From Rubricella aquisinus (GTDB lineage Bacteria > Pseudomonadota > Alphaproteobacteria > Rhodobacterales > Rhodobacteraceae), in contig NZ_JACIJS010000001.1 in NCBI RefSeq assembly GCF_014199445.1, positions 320,940 to 384,939 of the forward strand: DNA of 64,000 nt. The letters are read 5' to 3'. Made by a program: the position numbers and the translations under genes. Positions 18,903 to 26,705 of this stretch are shown here, one piece after another. The notes beneath the pieces were generated by a model that saw only the letters and a list, made by a program, of their open reading frames with translations, had not been told where the DNA came from and did no database searches. How positions within the stretch are numbered: the stretch's first letter is position 1; every line of letters starts with the position of its first letter.

Positions 18903-19301
18903 ATGGACATCACCCGCAATTCCGAGCGTAAAGCACTCCCCGTGCCGCCTGAATGGTTTACCGGGGATGTCCTGCAAGTGCCGATTGTCACCGCGCCTGC
19001 GCCTGCGCGCATCCGCGCCCTCTCCGTCAGCTTTCAACCCGGCGCGCGTACCGCGTGGCATACGCATCCTTTGGGCCAGACGCTCTATGTGATCAGCGGG
19101 CGCGGGCTGGTCCAGCTTGAAGGACAGCCGATTGAGACGATCCTACCCGGCGATACGGTCTGGATCGCACCGGAGGAGCGGCACTGGCACGGCGCGGCCC
19201 CCGACATGCCAATGACCCATATCGCGATGCAGGAAGCGGATGAGACCGGCTCAAACGTGACATGGATGGAGCATGTCACCGACGCTCAATATGCTGGCTG
19301 A
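18903..19301 (+). CDS. Small cupin-domain protein
   Basis: A 132-residue single-domain cupin. The first metal-binding motif is WHTHPLGQTLYVISGRG, with LEGQPIETILPGDTVWIAP and RHWHGAAP providing the rest of the beta barrel. Proteins of this subgroup often occur alone as putative dioxygenase-like or isomerase-like enzymes. The gene follows ubiG by 5 nt and is probably in the same transcript, though it has no known role in ubiquinone synthesis. Confidence 0.85.
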   Translation: MDITRNSERKALPVPPEWFTGDVLQVPIVTAPAPARIRALSVSFQPGARTAWHTHPLGQTLYVISGRGLVQLEGQPIETILPGDTVWIAPEERHWHGAAPDMPMTHIAMQEADETGSNVTWMEHVTDAQYAG

Positions 19302-19310
19302 CCCCAGCGT

Positions 19311-19344
19311 TTCTTTTTTCCCTAAATACCTCCCGCCGGAGGCA
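19311..19344 (-). repeat. Dispersed CCTCCGGCGGGAGG repeat, type A (reverse orientation)
   Basis: On the minus strand it reads CCTCCGGCGGGAGG then TATTTAGGGAAAAAAGAAA, one base different from the copy at 13750-13783. It fills the 49-nt gap between the convergent cupin gene and the dehydrogenase gene. For the plus-strand cupin transcript the order is reversed: a T-rich run comes first, then the hairpin. Confidence 0.8.
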
Positions 19345-19350
19345 TAGAAT

Positions 19351-20226
19351 CTAGCGACCGTCGCCCGGCAAAGTCAGCCCCGCATTGCGGGCGTAAACCT
19401 TGGCCACCGCCGCGTCATCTTCTGCCCCCAGCCCTGATCCGGCGGCGGCCAGAAATTGTTGCAGCGCTGCGGCGGTGAGCGGCGCGCTGAACCGCGCGTC
19501 CCGGGCGATATCCATGACGATACCAAGGTCTTTGGGCCAGATATTGACCGCCGAACGCGGGCTGTAATCCCCGTCCACGATATGCGGCCCCCGGTTTTCA
19601 AACATCCATGAGGTGCCCGCGCAATGGCGGATCACGTCCACGGTTTGCGCCGGGGTGACCCCTTGCGTCATGCCAAAGGTGACGGCCTCCGCCATGGCCG
19701 CGATATGCACCCCGGCGAGAAGCTGGTTGACCGCCTTCATCGCGGAGCCCGGCCCGGCCTGATCGCCCAGGCGGAACACCGTTTCCGCCATGGCATCCAG
19801 CGCCTCTTGCGCGGCGGCAACCGCCTCCGGCGTCCCGGCGGCCATGATCGACAGGGCACCCTGCGCGGCCTTCGCCGCCCCGCCGGAGATAGGGGCATCA
19901 AGATAGTGCAGACCCCACGCGTGTGCCTCGGCCTCCATCCGTTTGGCAAATTCCGGCGCCACGGTCGCGCAGGACAGCAAAACGCAGCCTTTGCGCAATC
20001 GGGGGGCCAGATCGGTGATGACGGTCTCTGTCTGCGCGGCGTTCAGCACGACGATCACCACACACTCAAGCACATCATCCGTAAGCGTGCGGCCCCCTTC
20101 GCCCTGAAACTGCGCAACACGCGCCGCGGCCACGTCCCGACCATCGACCTCATGCCCGGCGCGCAAAAGCGATTGCGCCATTCCATATCCCATCGAGCCA
20201 AGCCCGATCACCGCCATTCGCGCCAT
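19351..20226 (-). CDS. 3-hydroxyisobutyrate dehydrogenase-family NAD(P) oxidoreductase
   Basis: The 291-residue protein has all landmarks of the beta-hydroxyacid dehydrogenase family. GLGSMGYGMAQSLL is the N-terminal dinucleotide fold, DAPISGGAAKAAQGALSIMA the substrate-binding segment, and GSAMKAVNQLLAG carries the catalytic lysine. The exact substrate is not resolvable; L-threonate dehydrogenase-like and hydroxyisobutyrate enzymes share these motifs. The gene lies downstream of the peptide-binding-protein gene but is separated from it by an intrinsic terminator. Confidence 0.88.
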   Translation of the reverse strand: MARMAVIGLGSMGYGMAQSLLRAGHEVDGRDVAAARVAQFQGEGGRTLTDDVLECVVIVVLNAAQTETVITDLAPRLRKGCVLLSCATVAPEFAKRMEAEAHAWGLHYLDAPISGGAAKAAQGALSIMAAGTPEAVAAAQEALDAMAETVFRLGDQAGPGSAMKAVNQLLAGVHIAAMAEAVTFGMTQGVTPAQTVDVIRHCAGTSWMFENRGPHIVDGDYSPRSAVNIWPKDLGIVMDIARDARFSAPLTAAALQQFLAAAGSGLGAEDDAAVAKVYARNAGLTLPGDGR

Positions 20227-20249
20227 GCCACCACTCCCCTTCGCAAACG

Positions 20250-20275
20250 AAAACCCCGGCCGTTTCGGGCCGGGG
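20250..20275 (-). terminator. Intrinsic terminator of the solute-binding-protein gene
   Basis: On the minus strand an 8-bp GC stem, CCCCGGCC/GGCCGGGG, with a 6-nt loop is followed by TTTT (20253-20250). It lies about 37 nt after the stop of the binding-protein gene and 24 nt before the dehydrogenase start, so it should separate the two transcripts. Confidence 0.85.
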
Positions 20276-20311
20276 TAAAGGCTGCGCGAAATTCGCGGCG
20301 ATGGGAAGGGG

Positions 20312-21778
20312 TCACTCCTCCCAGGACACGCCGGTCAGATCATTCGCCTGCGTCGGCGCATTGGCCCAAAGTCCGCGGATACGGGCATCAGCCACACCGG
20401 TCTTGGCCAACTGGAACAGATAGCCATTGACGTAATCGCGGGCGATATGTTCCTGCGCCTGCTGGAGGATCGCGGTGCGCTCAGCCGGATCGGTAGCGAG
20501 GTTCAGGCTCTCCATGATCGCTTTGAAATCCTCGGACTGGTACTGGAAGTAATAATCGTCACGGGCATAGATGCCGATATCCATCGGCTCGGTATGGCTG
20601 ACGATGGTCAGGCCATAATCCCGCCCCCGGAACACCTGCTCCAGCCATTGCGCCCATTCCAGATTGCTGATCTCGGTCTCGATCCCGACCTCCCGCAATT
20701 GGGCCGCGATAATCTCCCCACCGCGCCGGGCATAGGAGGGCGGCGGCAGCTTGAGCGTCGTGGTGAACCCATCGGCAAAGCCCGCCTCGGCAAGCAGCGC
20801 GCGCGCCCGGTCCGGGTCATAAGAGGACAGGGCCGTCAGATCGACATAGGCCGGGTTATGCGGCGCGAAATGGGTGCCGATGGGCGTGCCATAGCCGAAC
20901 ATCGCCCCGTCGATGATCGCCTGCCGGTCTATCGCATGGGCAAGTGCTTGTCGCACGCGCACATCGTCAAACGGGGGCTGCATGTTGTTGGTGGACAGGA
21001 TCGTCTCCCCCTCCGTGGAGCCGACGATCACCCGGAACCGCGGATCAACCTCAAACTGGGCGAGGTTTTCAGGGGCCGGAAACACCGGGAAGGCATCCAC
21101 ATCGCCGGTCATCATCGCAGCAAAAGCGGCGGTCGGATCAGAGATAAACTTGAACACCGCCCGATCAAGCGCCACCGGCGCGCCCCAATAATCTGGGTTC
21201 TTGACGATGGATATCTGATCGCCCTGCCGCCATTCCTCGAATTTGAACGGACCAGTACCGATCGGATTGGTCGCGATCGTGTCGACGCTTTCGGGCGCCA
21301 CGATCACCGCGTCCCCCCAACCAAGGTTGAACGGGAAATTGCCGTTTGGCGCGGAAAGCGTGATCCGCACGACCATATCGTTGAGCGCCTCAACACTCTC
21401 GATCCCGGCGAAAAGGGCTTTTTGCGCGTTGGTCGAATCCTCGGCCCGCGCTCGGTCGAGAGAGAACACAACATCGGACGCCTCAAAGGTCGTCCCATCA
21501 TGGAAGGTCACGCCATCCTTGAGCAGGAACGTGTATTCCAACCCGTCCGCAGATACGTCCCAAGCGCGCGCAAGAGCGGGCTGGATGGAGCCATCAGATG
21601 CAATCCGGGTCAACCCTTCCATGACGTTGGCGTAGAGCACTTCGTCCACAGCCGCAGCCGCTTCGCCGGTCGGGTCGAGTGAGGGCGGCTCAAGCTGCAT
21701 CCCAAGGGTGATATCCGTCTTGGCAAGGGCGGGTCCGGCAAGGGCGACCACACAGGCGGTCAGAAGAAGATGTTTCAT
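20312..21778 (-). CDS. ABC transporter substrate-binding protein, peptide/opine/nickel family (SBP family 5)
   Basis: A 488-residue protein with a Sec signal peptide (KHLLLTACVVALAGPALA). The family 5 signature is visible in EPPSLDPTGEAAAAVDEVLY, FLLKDGVTFHDGTTFEASD and NPIGTGPFKFEEW. It binds its ligand in the periplasm and delivers it to the permeases and ATPase encoded at 22200-25644. The start at 21778 is chosen because the signal peptide begins there. A 421-nt repeat-rich gap separates it from the rest of the cluster, so it may have its own promoter. Ligand unknown; oligopeptides are the default expectation. Confidence 0.9.
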   Translation of the reverse strand: MKHLLLTACVVALAGPALAKTDITLGMQLEPPSLDPTGEAAAAVDEVLYANVMEGLTRIASDGSIQPALARAWDVSADGLEYTFLLKDGVTFHDGTTFEASDVVFSLDRARAEDSTNAQKALFAGIESVEALNDMVVRITLSAPNGNFPFNLGWGDAVIVAPESVDTIATNPIGTGPFKFEEWRQGDQISIVKNPDYWGAPVALDRAVFKFISDPTAAFAAMMTGDVDAFPVFPAPENLAQFEVDPRFRVIVGSTEGETILSTNNMQPPFDDVRVRQALAHAIDRQAIIDGAMFGYGTPIGTHFAPHNPAYVDLTALSSYDPDRARALLAEAGFADGFTTTLKLPPPSYARRGGEIIAAQLREVGIETEISNLEWAQWLEQVFRGRDYGLTIVSHTEPMDIGIYARDDYYFQYQSEDFKAIMESLNLATDPAERTAILQQAQEHIARDYVNGYLFQLAKTGVADARIRGLWANAPTQANDLTGVSWEE

Positions 21779-21914
21779 TGGGCTCCCCAGTTGGTGGATC
21801 ATCTTATTATGCAACCGTGCCGGAAAGCGGCCCCTGTGTCTAGATTGACAGAAGGGCGCTCCCGCACGTCGCTGACGCTCCCTTTGGGCCGGGCCGCCCG
21901 CTGACGCGGGCGGA

Positions 21915-21950
21915 TGCCTCCGGCGGGGTATATTTGAAGAAAGTGAATTG
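21915..21950 (+). repeat. Dispersed CCTCCGGCGGG repeat, type B
   Basis: It reads GCCTCCGGCGGGGTATATTT followed by GAAGAAAGTGAATTG. The close relative at 16296-16330 shares GCCTCCGGCGGGG, ATATTTG and GAAAGTGAATT. Here the inverted right half seen at 16344-16356 is absent. Confidence 0.75.
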
Positions 21951-22060
21951 GACCTGGTGTGGCGAGAGCAGCCCCCGCGATTCGGCCGTGGGTCAAGGTC
22001 CGAGGCACGAGTGGCCTTGACGCGCGGGCGAATCGTGACACCCAAAATGAGAGGCGTGAT

Positions 22061-22084
22061 TTGAGGAACACACCTGTTCCTCAA
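22061..22084. other. Perfect 10-bp hairpin
   Basis: TTGAGGAACA (22061-22070) and TGTTCCTCAA (22075-22084) are perfect inverted repeats around CACC. The symmetry and the A/T ends could form a protein-binding operator or a terminator stem. On the minus strand it lies 116 nt past the ATPase stop. There is no T-run of terminator length. Confidence 0.5.
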
Positions 22085-22199
22085 ACACCTCAGCGCAATC
22101 TTCTCTTCTCGCGGCGTAGCCGCGCCACGCCCAACGGGAGGAAGGAGCGTCAGCGACTGAACGACGGGCGGGAGGGCCTGCTCTAATTTGCAGCCATGT

Positions 22200-23891
22200 T
22201 CAGGGAGCGTCTGTCTGGCCCCGATCAGGCAATCGCGGGCTCGCGGCGAGCAGGGTGCGGGTGTAGCGGTGCTCGGGGGAGGTAAAGAGCCTCTCGGTCG
22301 CGCCCTCCTCTACAATCTCACCATCCTTCATCACCAAAACACGATCCGTGATTGCCCGCACCACGCTCAGATCATGGCTGATGAACAGGTAACTCAGCGT
22401 ATGGATCGCGGACAATTCCGCCAGCAGATCAAGGATTTGCGCGCGGATCGATACGTCAAGCGCGCTGACCGCCTCATCCAGCACAATCACCGACGGGCGG
22501 ATCACCAGCGCGCGGGCAATCGCGATCCGCTGGCGTTGCCCGCCAGAGAAGGCGTGGATGTATTTGTCCATATCGTCGGCGTGCAGGCCCACGTCGCGCA
22601 GCGCATCCGCCACGCGCTCCCGGCGCTCCGCGCGGCCCGGAGGATCGTCGAGCAGGTGGAACGGTTCGGCCACCAATCGGCCCACCTTATGGCGCGGGTT
22701 AAAGCTGCCATAGGGGTCCTGAAACACCACCCCGATCCCACGTCGCTGCGCAAACGTCATGCCATCCGTCACGCGCGCACCGTTGAGGTGGATATCACCC
22801 CCTTGCACCGGCTCCAGCCCAAGGATCGCGCGCGCAAGCGTTGACTTGCCGCAGCCGCTTTCACCCACAAGGCCGAGGTTCTCGCCCTGCCTAAGGGTAA
22901 AGCTCACCCCATTCACCGCGCGGAAATGCTCTTGCTTCGCAAAGAGGTGCTTGCGCGGCAGGGCGTAGTCGCGCACCAGATCGCGGACCTCCAGAACCGG
23001 CGTATCGCCCCGCGCCATGGTGCGGTCAGGCTGATGCGCGGAGGCCGCGAAGAGTTTGCGTGTATAGGGATGATCCTGCCGGGCAAAGACCGTATCGACC
23101 TTTCCCGCCTCGACGATCCGGCCCTGTTCCATGATCGCGATATGCTGCGCGATATTGGCCACCACGGCAAGGTCATGGGTGATCAGGATCAGGCCCATGC
23201 CGTCCTCTTCCACCAATCGGGTGAGCAGCGACAGCACCTCTGCCTGCGTAGTCACATCGAGCGCCGTCGTCGGCTCATCCGCGATCAGCACCTTGGGGCG
23301 TAGCGCGATGGCCATGGCGATCAACACCCGCTGGCGCTGACCACCGGACAATTCATGCGGATATTTCGTCAATGGAAAGCGCGGGCCGCTCAACCCCACA
23401 CGATCCAGCACGTCACGCGCCCGCGCCCGTGCCTCTGCCCGGCTGGCGCGGGTGTGCAGACGGACGGTTTCGGCCACCTGATCGCCGATGCTGTGCAACG
23501 GGTTCAGCGCCGTCATCGGCTCCTGAAAGATCATGGCGATCTCCTGCCCCCGGATCGCCTGTTTCGCGCGATCTGGCAGGGGAAGGATATCCCGCCCTTC
23601 CAGCATGATCTGGCCGCTGGCGTGCGCCTGTTTCGGCAAGAGGCCCATGATCGCCAGTGCGGTCATCGACTTGCCCGAGCCGCTTTCGCCGACGATGCCG
23701 AGCACCTCACCCGCGTTCAGATCGACAGACACATCGTCGAGGATAGGGGTTGCCGCGATGCGGAGGGTGAGGTTGCGAACGGAGAGGATCGCGCCCGGCC
23801 CGAGGGTGGGCGTATCGCGCCCGCCCTGGGGGGCGGGTCGGGCGCGATCCGGGCCGCTGCGCGCCCCGGATTGTTTCTCCAAGCCCTTCAT
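22200..23891 (-). CDS. ABC transporter ATP-binding protein with two fused ATPase domains (DppD-DppF type)
   Basis: A 563-residue double ATPase. The first domain has GESGSGKSMTALA, signature LSGGQRQRVLIAMA and Walker B VLIADEPTTALD. The second has GESGCGKSTLARA, FSGGQRQRIAIARA and VIVLDEAVSALD. The oligopeptide C-terminal extensions (HPYTRKLFAA, HRYTRTLLAA) are kept after each. The same fusion is known from YejF and GsiA. It energises peptide import at the cytoplasmic face. The start overlaps the DppC-type permease stop as ATGA. In the second Walker B the usual Pro-Thr is Ala-Val, a common variant. Confidence 0.95.
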   Translation of the reverse strand: MKGLEKQSGARSGPDRARPAPQGGRDTPTLGPGAILSVRNLTLRIAATPILDDVSVDLNAGEVLGIVGESGSGKSMTALAIMGLLPKQAHASGQIMLEGRDILPLPDRAKQAIRGQEIAMIFQEPMTALNPLHSIGDQVAETVRLHTRASRAEARARARDVLDRVGLSGPRFPLTKYPHELSGGQRQRVLIAMAIALRPKVLIADEPTTALDVTTQAEVLSLLTRLVEEDGMGLILITHDLAVVANIAQHIAIMEQGRIVEAGKVDTVFARQDHPYTRKLFAASAHQPDRTMARGDTPVLEVRDLVRDYALPRKHLFAKQEHFRAVNGVSFTLRQGENLGLVGESGCGKSTLARAILGLEPVQGGDIHLNGARVTDGMTFAQRRGIGVVFQDPYGSFNPRHKVGRLVAEPFHLLDDPPGRAERRERVADALRDVGLHADDMDKYIHAFSGGQRQRIAIARALVIRPSVIVLDEAVSALDVSIRAQILDLLAELSAIHTLSYLFISHDLSVVRAITDRVLVMKDGEIVEEGATERLFTSPEHRYTRTLLAASPRLPDRGQTDAP

Positions 23892-24709
23892 GCCGTCCGC
23901 TCCCGCCCGCGCGGGTCCAGCAGATCGCGCAGGCCATCGCCCATCAGGTTCAGCCCCAGCACTGTCAACACAATAGCAAGCCCCGGAAACAGCGCCATAT
24001 GCGGGGCGAAGCTGACCATCGTTTGCGCTTCTGCGAGCATCCGGCCCCAGCTTGGCGTCGGGGGTTGCGCGCCGATCCCGACATAGCTGAGAGCAGCTTC
24101 GACCAGAATACCCACCGAAAACTGAATGGTGCCCTGTACGATCAGCAGATTGGCGAGGTTTGGCAGGATATGCTCCGCACTGATCCGCGCGGCCCCTTTC
24201 CCGGCTACGCGGGCTGCCATGACAAACTCCCGCTGCCACAGGCTCAGCGCACCACCGCGCGTCAGCCGGGCAAAAACGGGGATGTTGAAAATGCCGATGG
24301 CGAGGATCGCGTTCATCACACTTGGCCCGGCAAGGGCTGCGATCATGATCGCGATCAGCAGCGACGGGAAGGCAAACACCAGATCGTTGCCGCGCATGAT
24401 CACTTCATCAAGCCACGATCCGCGCCGCGCCGCAGCCCAAAGGCCCAGCGGCACGCCAAGCCCCATGCCAATGCCAACCGACGCAACCGCCACCGCGATG
24501 GAGGTGCGCGCGCCGACCATGATCATCGAAAAGATGTCCCGCCCAAAATGATCGGTGCCGAACCAATGCTCCGCCGAGGGCGGCTTGAGCCGGTTCGCGA
24601 TGCTCAGCGCTTCGGCGTCATAGGGCGTCCAGAGGTAGGACAGACCCGCCATTGCGACGAACACAAGCGAAACAATGCCACCAAGGGCCAGCGCGAACGG
24701 CACCCTCAT
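23888..24709 (-). CDS. ABC transporter permease, DppC/OppC type
   Basis: The 273-residue inner membrane protein has an N-terminal helix, then the periplasmic N-terminal motif HWFGTDHFGRDIFSMIMVGAR characteristic of DppC/OppC permeases. Five further hydrophobic segments follow, with the EAA loop around EFVMAARVAGKGAARISAEH. Its start overlaps the stop of the DppB-type gene (24706-24709) and its stop overlaps the ATPase start, so the three are tightly coupled. Confidence 0.94.
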   Translation of the reverse strand: MRVPFALALGGIVSLVFVAMAGLSYLWTPYDAEALSIANRLKPPSAEHWFGTDHFGRDIFSMIMVGARTSIAVAVASVGIGMGLGVPLGLWAAARRGSWLDEVIMRGNDLVFAFPSLLIAIMIAALAGPSVMNAILAIGIFNIPVFARLTRGGALSLWQREFVMAARVAGKGAARISAEHILPNLANLLIVQGTIQFSVGILVEAALSYVGIGAQPPTPSWGRMLAEAQTMVSFAPHMALFPGLAIVLTVLGLNLMGDGLRDLLDPRGRERTA

Positions 24710-25644
24710 CGCCGGAGCCTCGGATCAACCAGCGCATAAGCCAGATCGACCAGAAACGTGACAACGATCACCGCAAACACCAACAGCATGACCGTAGATT
24801 GCACCACGATCAGGTCGCGCTGCGTGATCCCCTGAAACACCAGCCGCCCCAGACCGGGCAGGAAAAACACGTTCTCGATGATGATGGCCCCGGCCAGCAG
24901 GAACGAAAATTGCAGGCCAAGGATGGTCAACACCGGGATCATCGCGTTTCTGAGCGCATGGCGCCACAGCATCCCGCCCCGGCTCAGCCCCTTGGCGCGC
25001 GCGGTGCGGATGTAATCCTCATCAAGCGTCTCCAGAAGGGCGGATCGCATGACCCGCGCAAGGATGCTCGCCTGCGGTAGGGCAAGGGCGATGGCCGGCA
25101 GGGTCAGCGCCTTGATCGCGGCAAGAGGATCGTCCCAGCCGGGAAAGCCCCCCGCCCCGAACCAGCCAAGCGTCACCGCAAAGACGAACACCAACATCAT
25201 CGCGAACCAGAAATTCGGGATCGCGATGCCAAGCTGCGTGGCCCCCATGATCCCGAAATCGAGTACACCGCCGCGCGCCGTCGCCGCGATGATACCAACC
25301 GGAAAGGCAATCGCCGTGGACAGCGCCAGCGCATAGAGCGTCAACGGCAGCGAAATCCAGATACGATCAAGGATCAGTTCGGCCACTGGCACCTTATAGG
25401 TATAGGAGGTGCCAAAATCGCCCTGCACCAATCCGCCGATCCATGCCAGATACTGCTCCGGCAGGGTGCGGTTCAGCCCAAGTTCAGCGCGCAACGCAGC
25501 GAGCGTGTCTTCCTGCGCGTTGATGCCAAGGATCAGCACCGCCGGATTACCGGGGATCACCGCCATCACAAGAAAAATTACCACTGAGGCCGCGATCAGC
25601 GTCGCGGTGAGGGAAACCAGTCTGATGAGCAGATACCGAAGCAT
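24706..25644 (-). CDS. ABC transporter permease, DppB/OppB type
   Basis: The 312-residue protein starts MLRYLLIRLVSLTATLIAAS, the standard DppB opening, with AGGTGAG before the ATG at 25644. It continues with about six membrane segments and the EAA loop near DEDYIRTARAKGLSRGGMLW. It pairs with the DppC-type permease to form the import channel. It is the first gene of the transporter operon and lies 44 nt after nadD. Confidence 0.94.
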   Translation of the reverse strand: MLRYLLIRLVSLTATLIAASVVIFLVMAVIPGNPAVLILGINAQEDTLAALRAELGLNRTLPEQYLAWIGGLVQGDFGTSYTYKVPVAELILDRIWISLPLTLYALALSTAIAFPVGIIAATARGGVLDFGIMGATQLGIAIPNFWFAMMLVFVFAVTLGWFGAGGFPGWDDPLAAIKALTLPAIALALPQASILARVMRSALLETLDEDYIRTARAKGLSRGGMLWRHALRNAMIPVLTILGLQFSFLLAGAIIIENVFFLPGLGRLVFQGITQRDLIVVQSTVMLLVFAVIVVTFLVDLAYALVDPRLRR

Positions 25645-25688
25645 GGGCTCACCTTGGGTCGGCGCGGATGGGGCGTCAAGCGGATGCG

Positions 25689-26285
25689 CTACCAGTGCCC
25701 AGCGCGGCGGATCGCCGTTGAGGATAGATCGACCATCGGGCCGGGCACCATGCACCAACGCGGCGCGGGTGAAAATGGCAAGGCGCGGGCCTGCGCGGCG
25801 GGAAGCCGGGCGAAATCATACTGCCGCGCGGCACGGGACAATCCGGCGCGCACCTGCTCCCCCGGGCGGGCGAGGATGCCAATGGGCATCCGCCCGAGGA
25901 TGCTTTGCCATTCGTTCCAATGGTGAAACTGGCCGAGGTTATCGGCCCCCATCAGCCACACGAAGCGGACGCCCGGGTAACGGAACTGTAATGCTGCAAG
26001 GGTTTCGGCGGTGTAGCGGGTGCCGAGGTGACGCTCGATATCCGTGATCTCAACGCGCGGGTGCTGCATGATCGTGTGGCACGCATCCATCCGACGCGAC
26101 AGGGCGGCTGGTCCCTGCTCTTTCAACGGATTGCCGGGCGTGACAAGCCACCAGACCCGATCCAGCCCGAACCGTTTAAGCGCCTGTCGGGTAATATGCA
26201 CATGGCCCTGATGCGGCGGATCGAACGACCCACCGAGCAACCCCACCGTCATCCCCGGCACTGCGACTGGATACCCATGAAACAT
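25689..26285 (-). CDS. nadD: Nicotinate-nucleotide adenylyltransferase
   Basis: The protein has the nucleotidyltransferase signature [17 protein letters not shown] near residue 15, [25 protein letters not shown] and the late SSTAIRR segment that binds ATP. It makes deamido-NAD from nicotinate mononucleotide in the cytosol. Two starts are possible: Met1 at 26285 (198 residues) and Met12 at 26252 with CGGGG upstream; the sequence does not decide. The gene precedes the ABC transporter genes on the same strand. Confidence 0.93.
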   Translation of the reverse strand: MFHGYPVAVPGMTVGLLGGSFDPPHQGHVHITRQALKRFGLDRVWWLVTPGNPLKEQGPAALSRRMDACHTIMQHPRVEITDIERHLGTRYTAETLAALQFRYPGVRFVWLMGADNLGQFHHWNEWQSILGRMPIGILARPGEQVRAGLSRAARQYDFARLPAAQARALPFSPAPRWCMVPGPMVDLSSTAIRRAGHW

Positions 26286-26360
26286 CGCATGGTGATACGC
26301 GGACGGGCGCGGGGCGTAAAGCGCAGCGATACTTCCACCGGAGCCAAGCCGAAGGCGCGC

Positions 26361-26579
26361 CTACCGCGTGACTTTCGCAACCAGTTTGCGCGCAATCGGG
26401 GCGACGATCAGCACGGCGGGAAATGCGACCAGCCATGAGCTGATCCATGCGCCGGGCCAAAAGCTGAACAGATCTGCAATGCCAACCGCCCGCGCCGTCG
26501 CGATGCCAGACACGATCAGGGACATCAGCCCCGACAGGATGAAGCCAAACAGGACTTGCGGGTATTTTGCCGGTATCAT
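26361..26579 (-). CDS. Small membrane protein, DUF2798 family
   Basis: A 72-residue protein with two hydrophobic helices (about residues 8-30 and 42-62) and a basic tail, KLVAKVTR. The pattern LFGFILSGLMSLIVSGIATA, then WLVAFPAVLIVAP, matches DUF2798 as I know it. A GGAGGGGCC site precedes the ATG, which supports a real gene. Function unknown; inner-membrane location expected. Confidence 0.8.
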   Translation of the reverse strand: MIPAKYPQVLFGFILSGLMSLIVSGIATARAVGIADLFSFWPGAWISSWLVAFPAVLIVAPIARKLVAKVTR

Positions 26580-26705
26580 TGGCCCCTCCTTACACCTGAC
26601 TGCAATCTAGAGGCCGCCATCGCGGAAAAGAACCCCTCCATTGCCCCCATGCCCGCCTTCGGCTAGATGATCCGGGAAACCGTCATTCCCGCAAGGAGCT
26701 TTGCC

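Larger units (their letters stand above)
21868..22157. repeat. Repeat mosaic in the gap between ABC ATPase and binding-protein genes
   Basis: The gap 21779-22199 holds no gene I can support. A 14-nt sequence, GTCGCTGACGCTCC (21868-21881), recurs as its perfect reverse complement at 22144-22157. Between them are a hairpin CCGCCCGC/GCGGGCGG (21894-21901, 21906-21913), a type B CCTCCGGCGGG repeat (21915-21950), a perfect 10-bp hairpin (22061-22084) and a CGCGGC/GCCGCG hairpin (22110-22124). The arrangement suggests several palindromic elements inserted next to each other. Confidence 0.65.

Noticed and set aside
20447-21682. 411-codon plus-strand frame
   Set aside because: Antisense to the solute-binding protein gene, which has a signal peptide and family motifs.
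22061-22084. LexA box (GAAC...GTTC) in the 10-bp hairpin
   Set aside because: Spacing is 6 nt and inverted, whereas alphaproteobacterial LexA uses direct GTTC-N7-GTTC; no SOS gene is adjacent.
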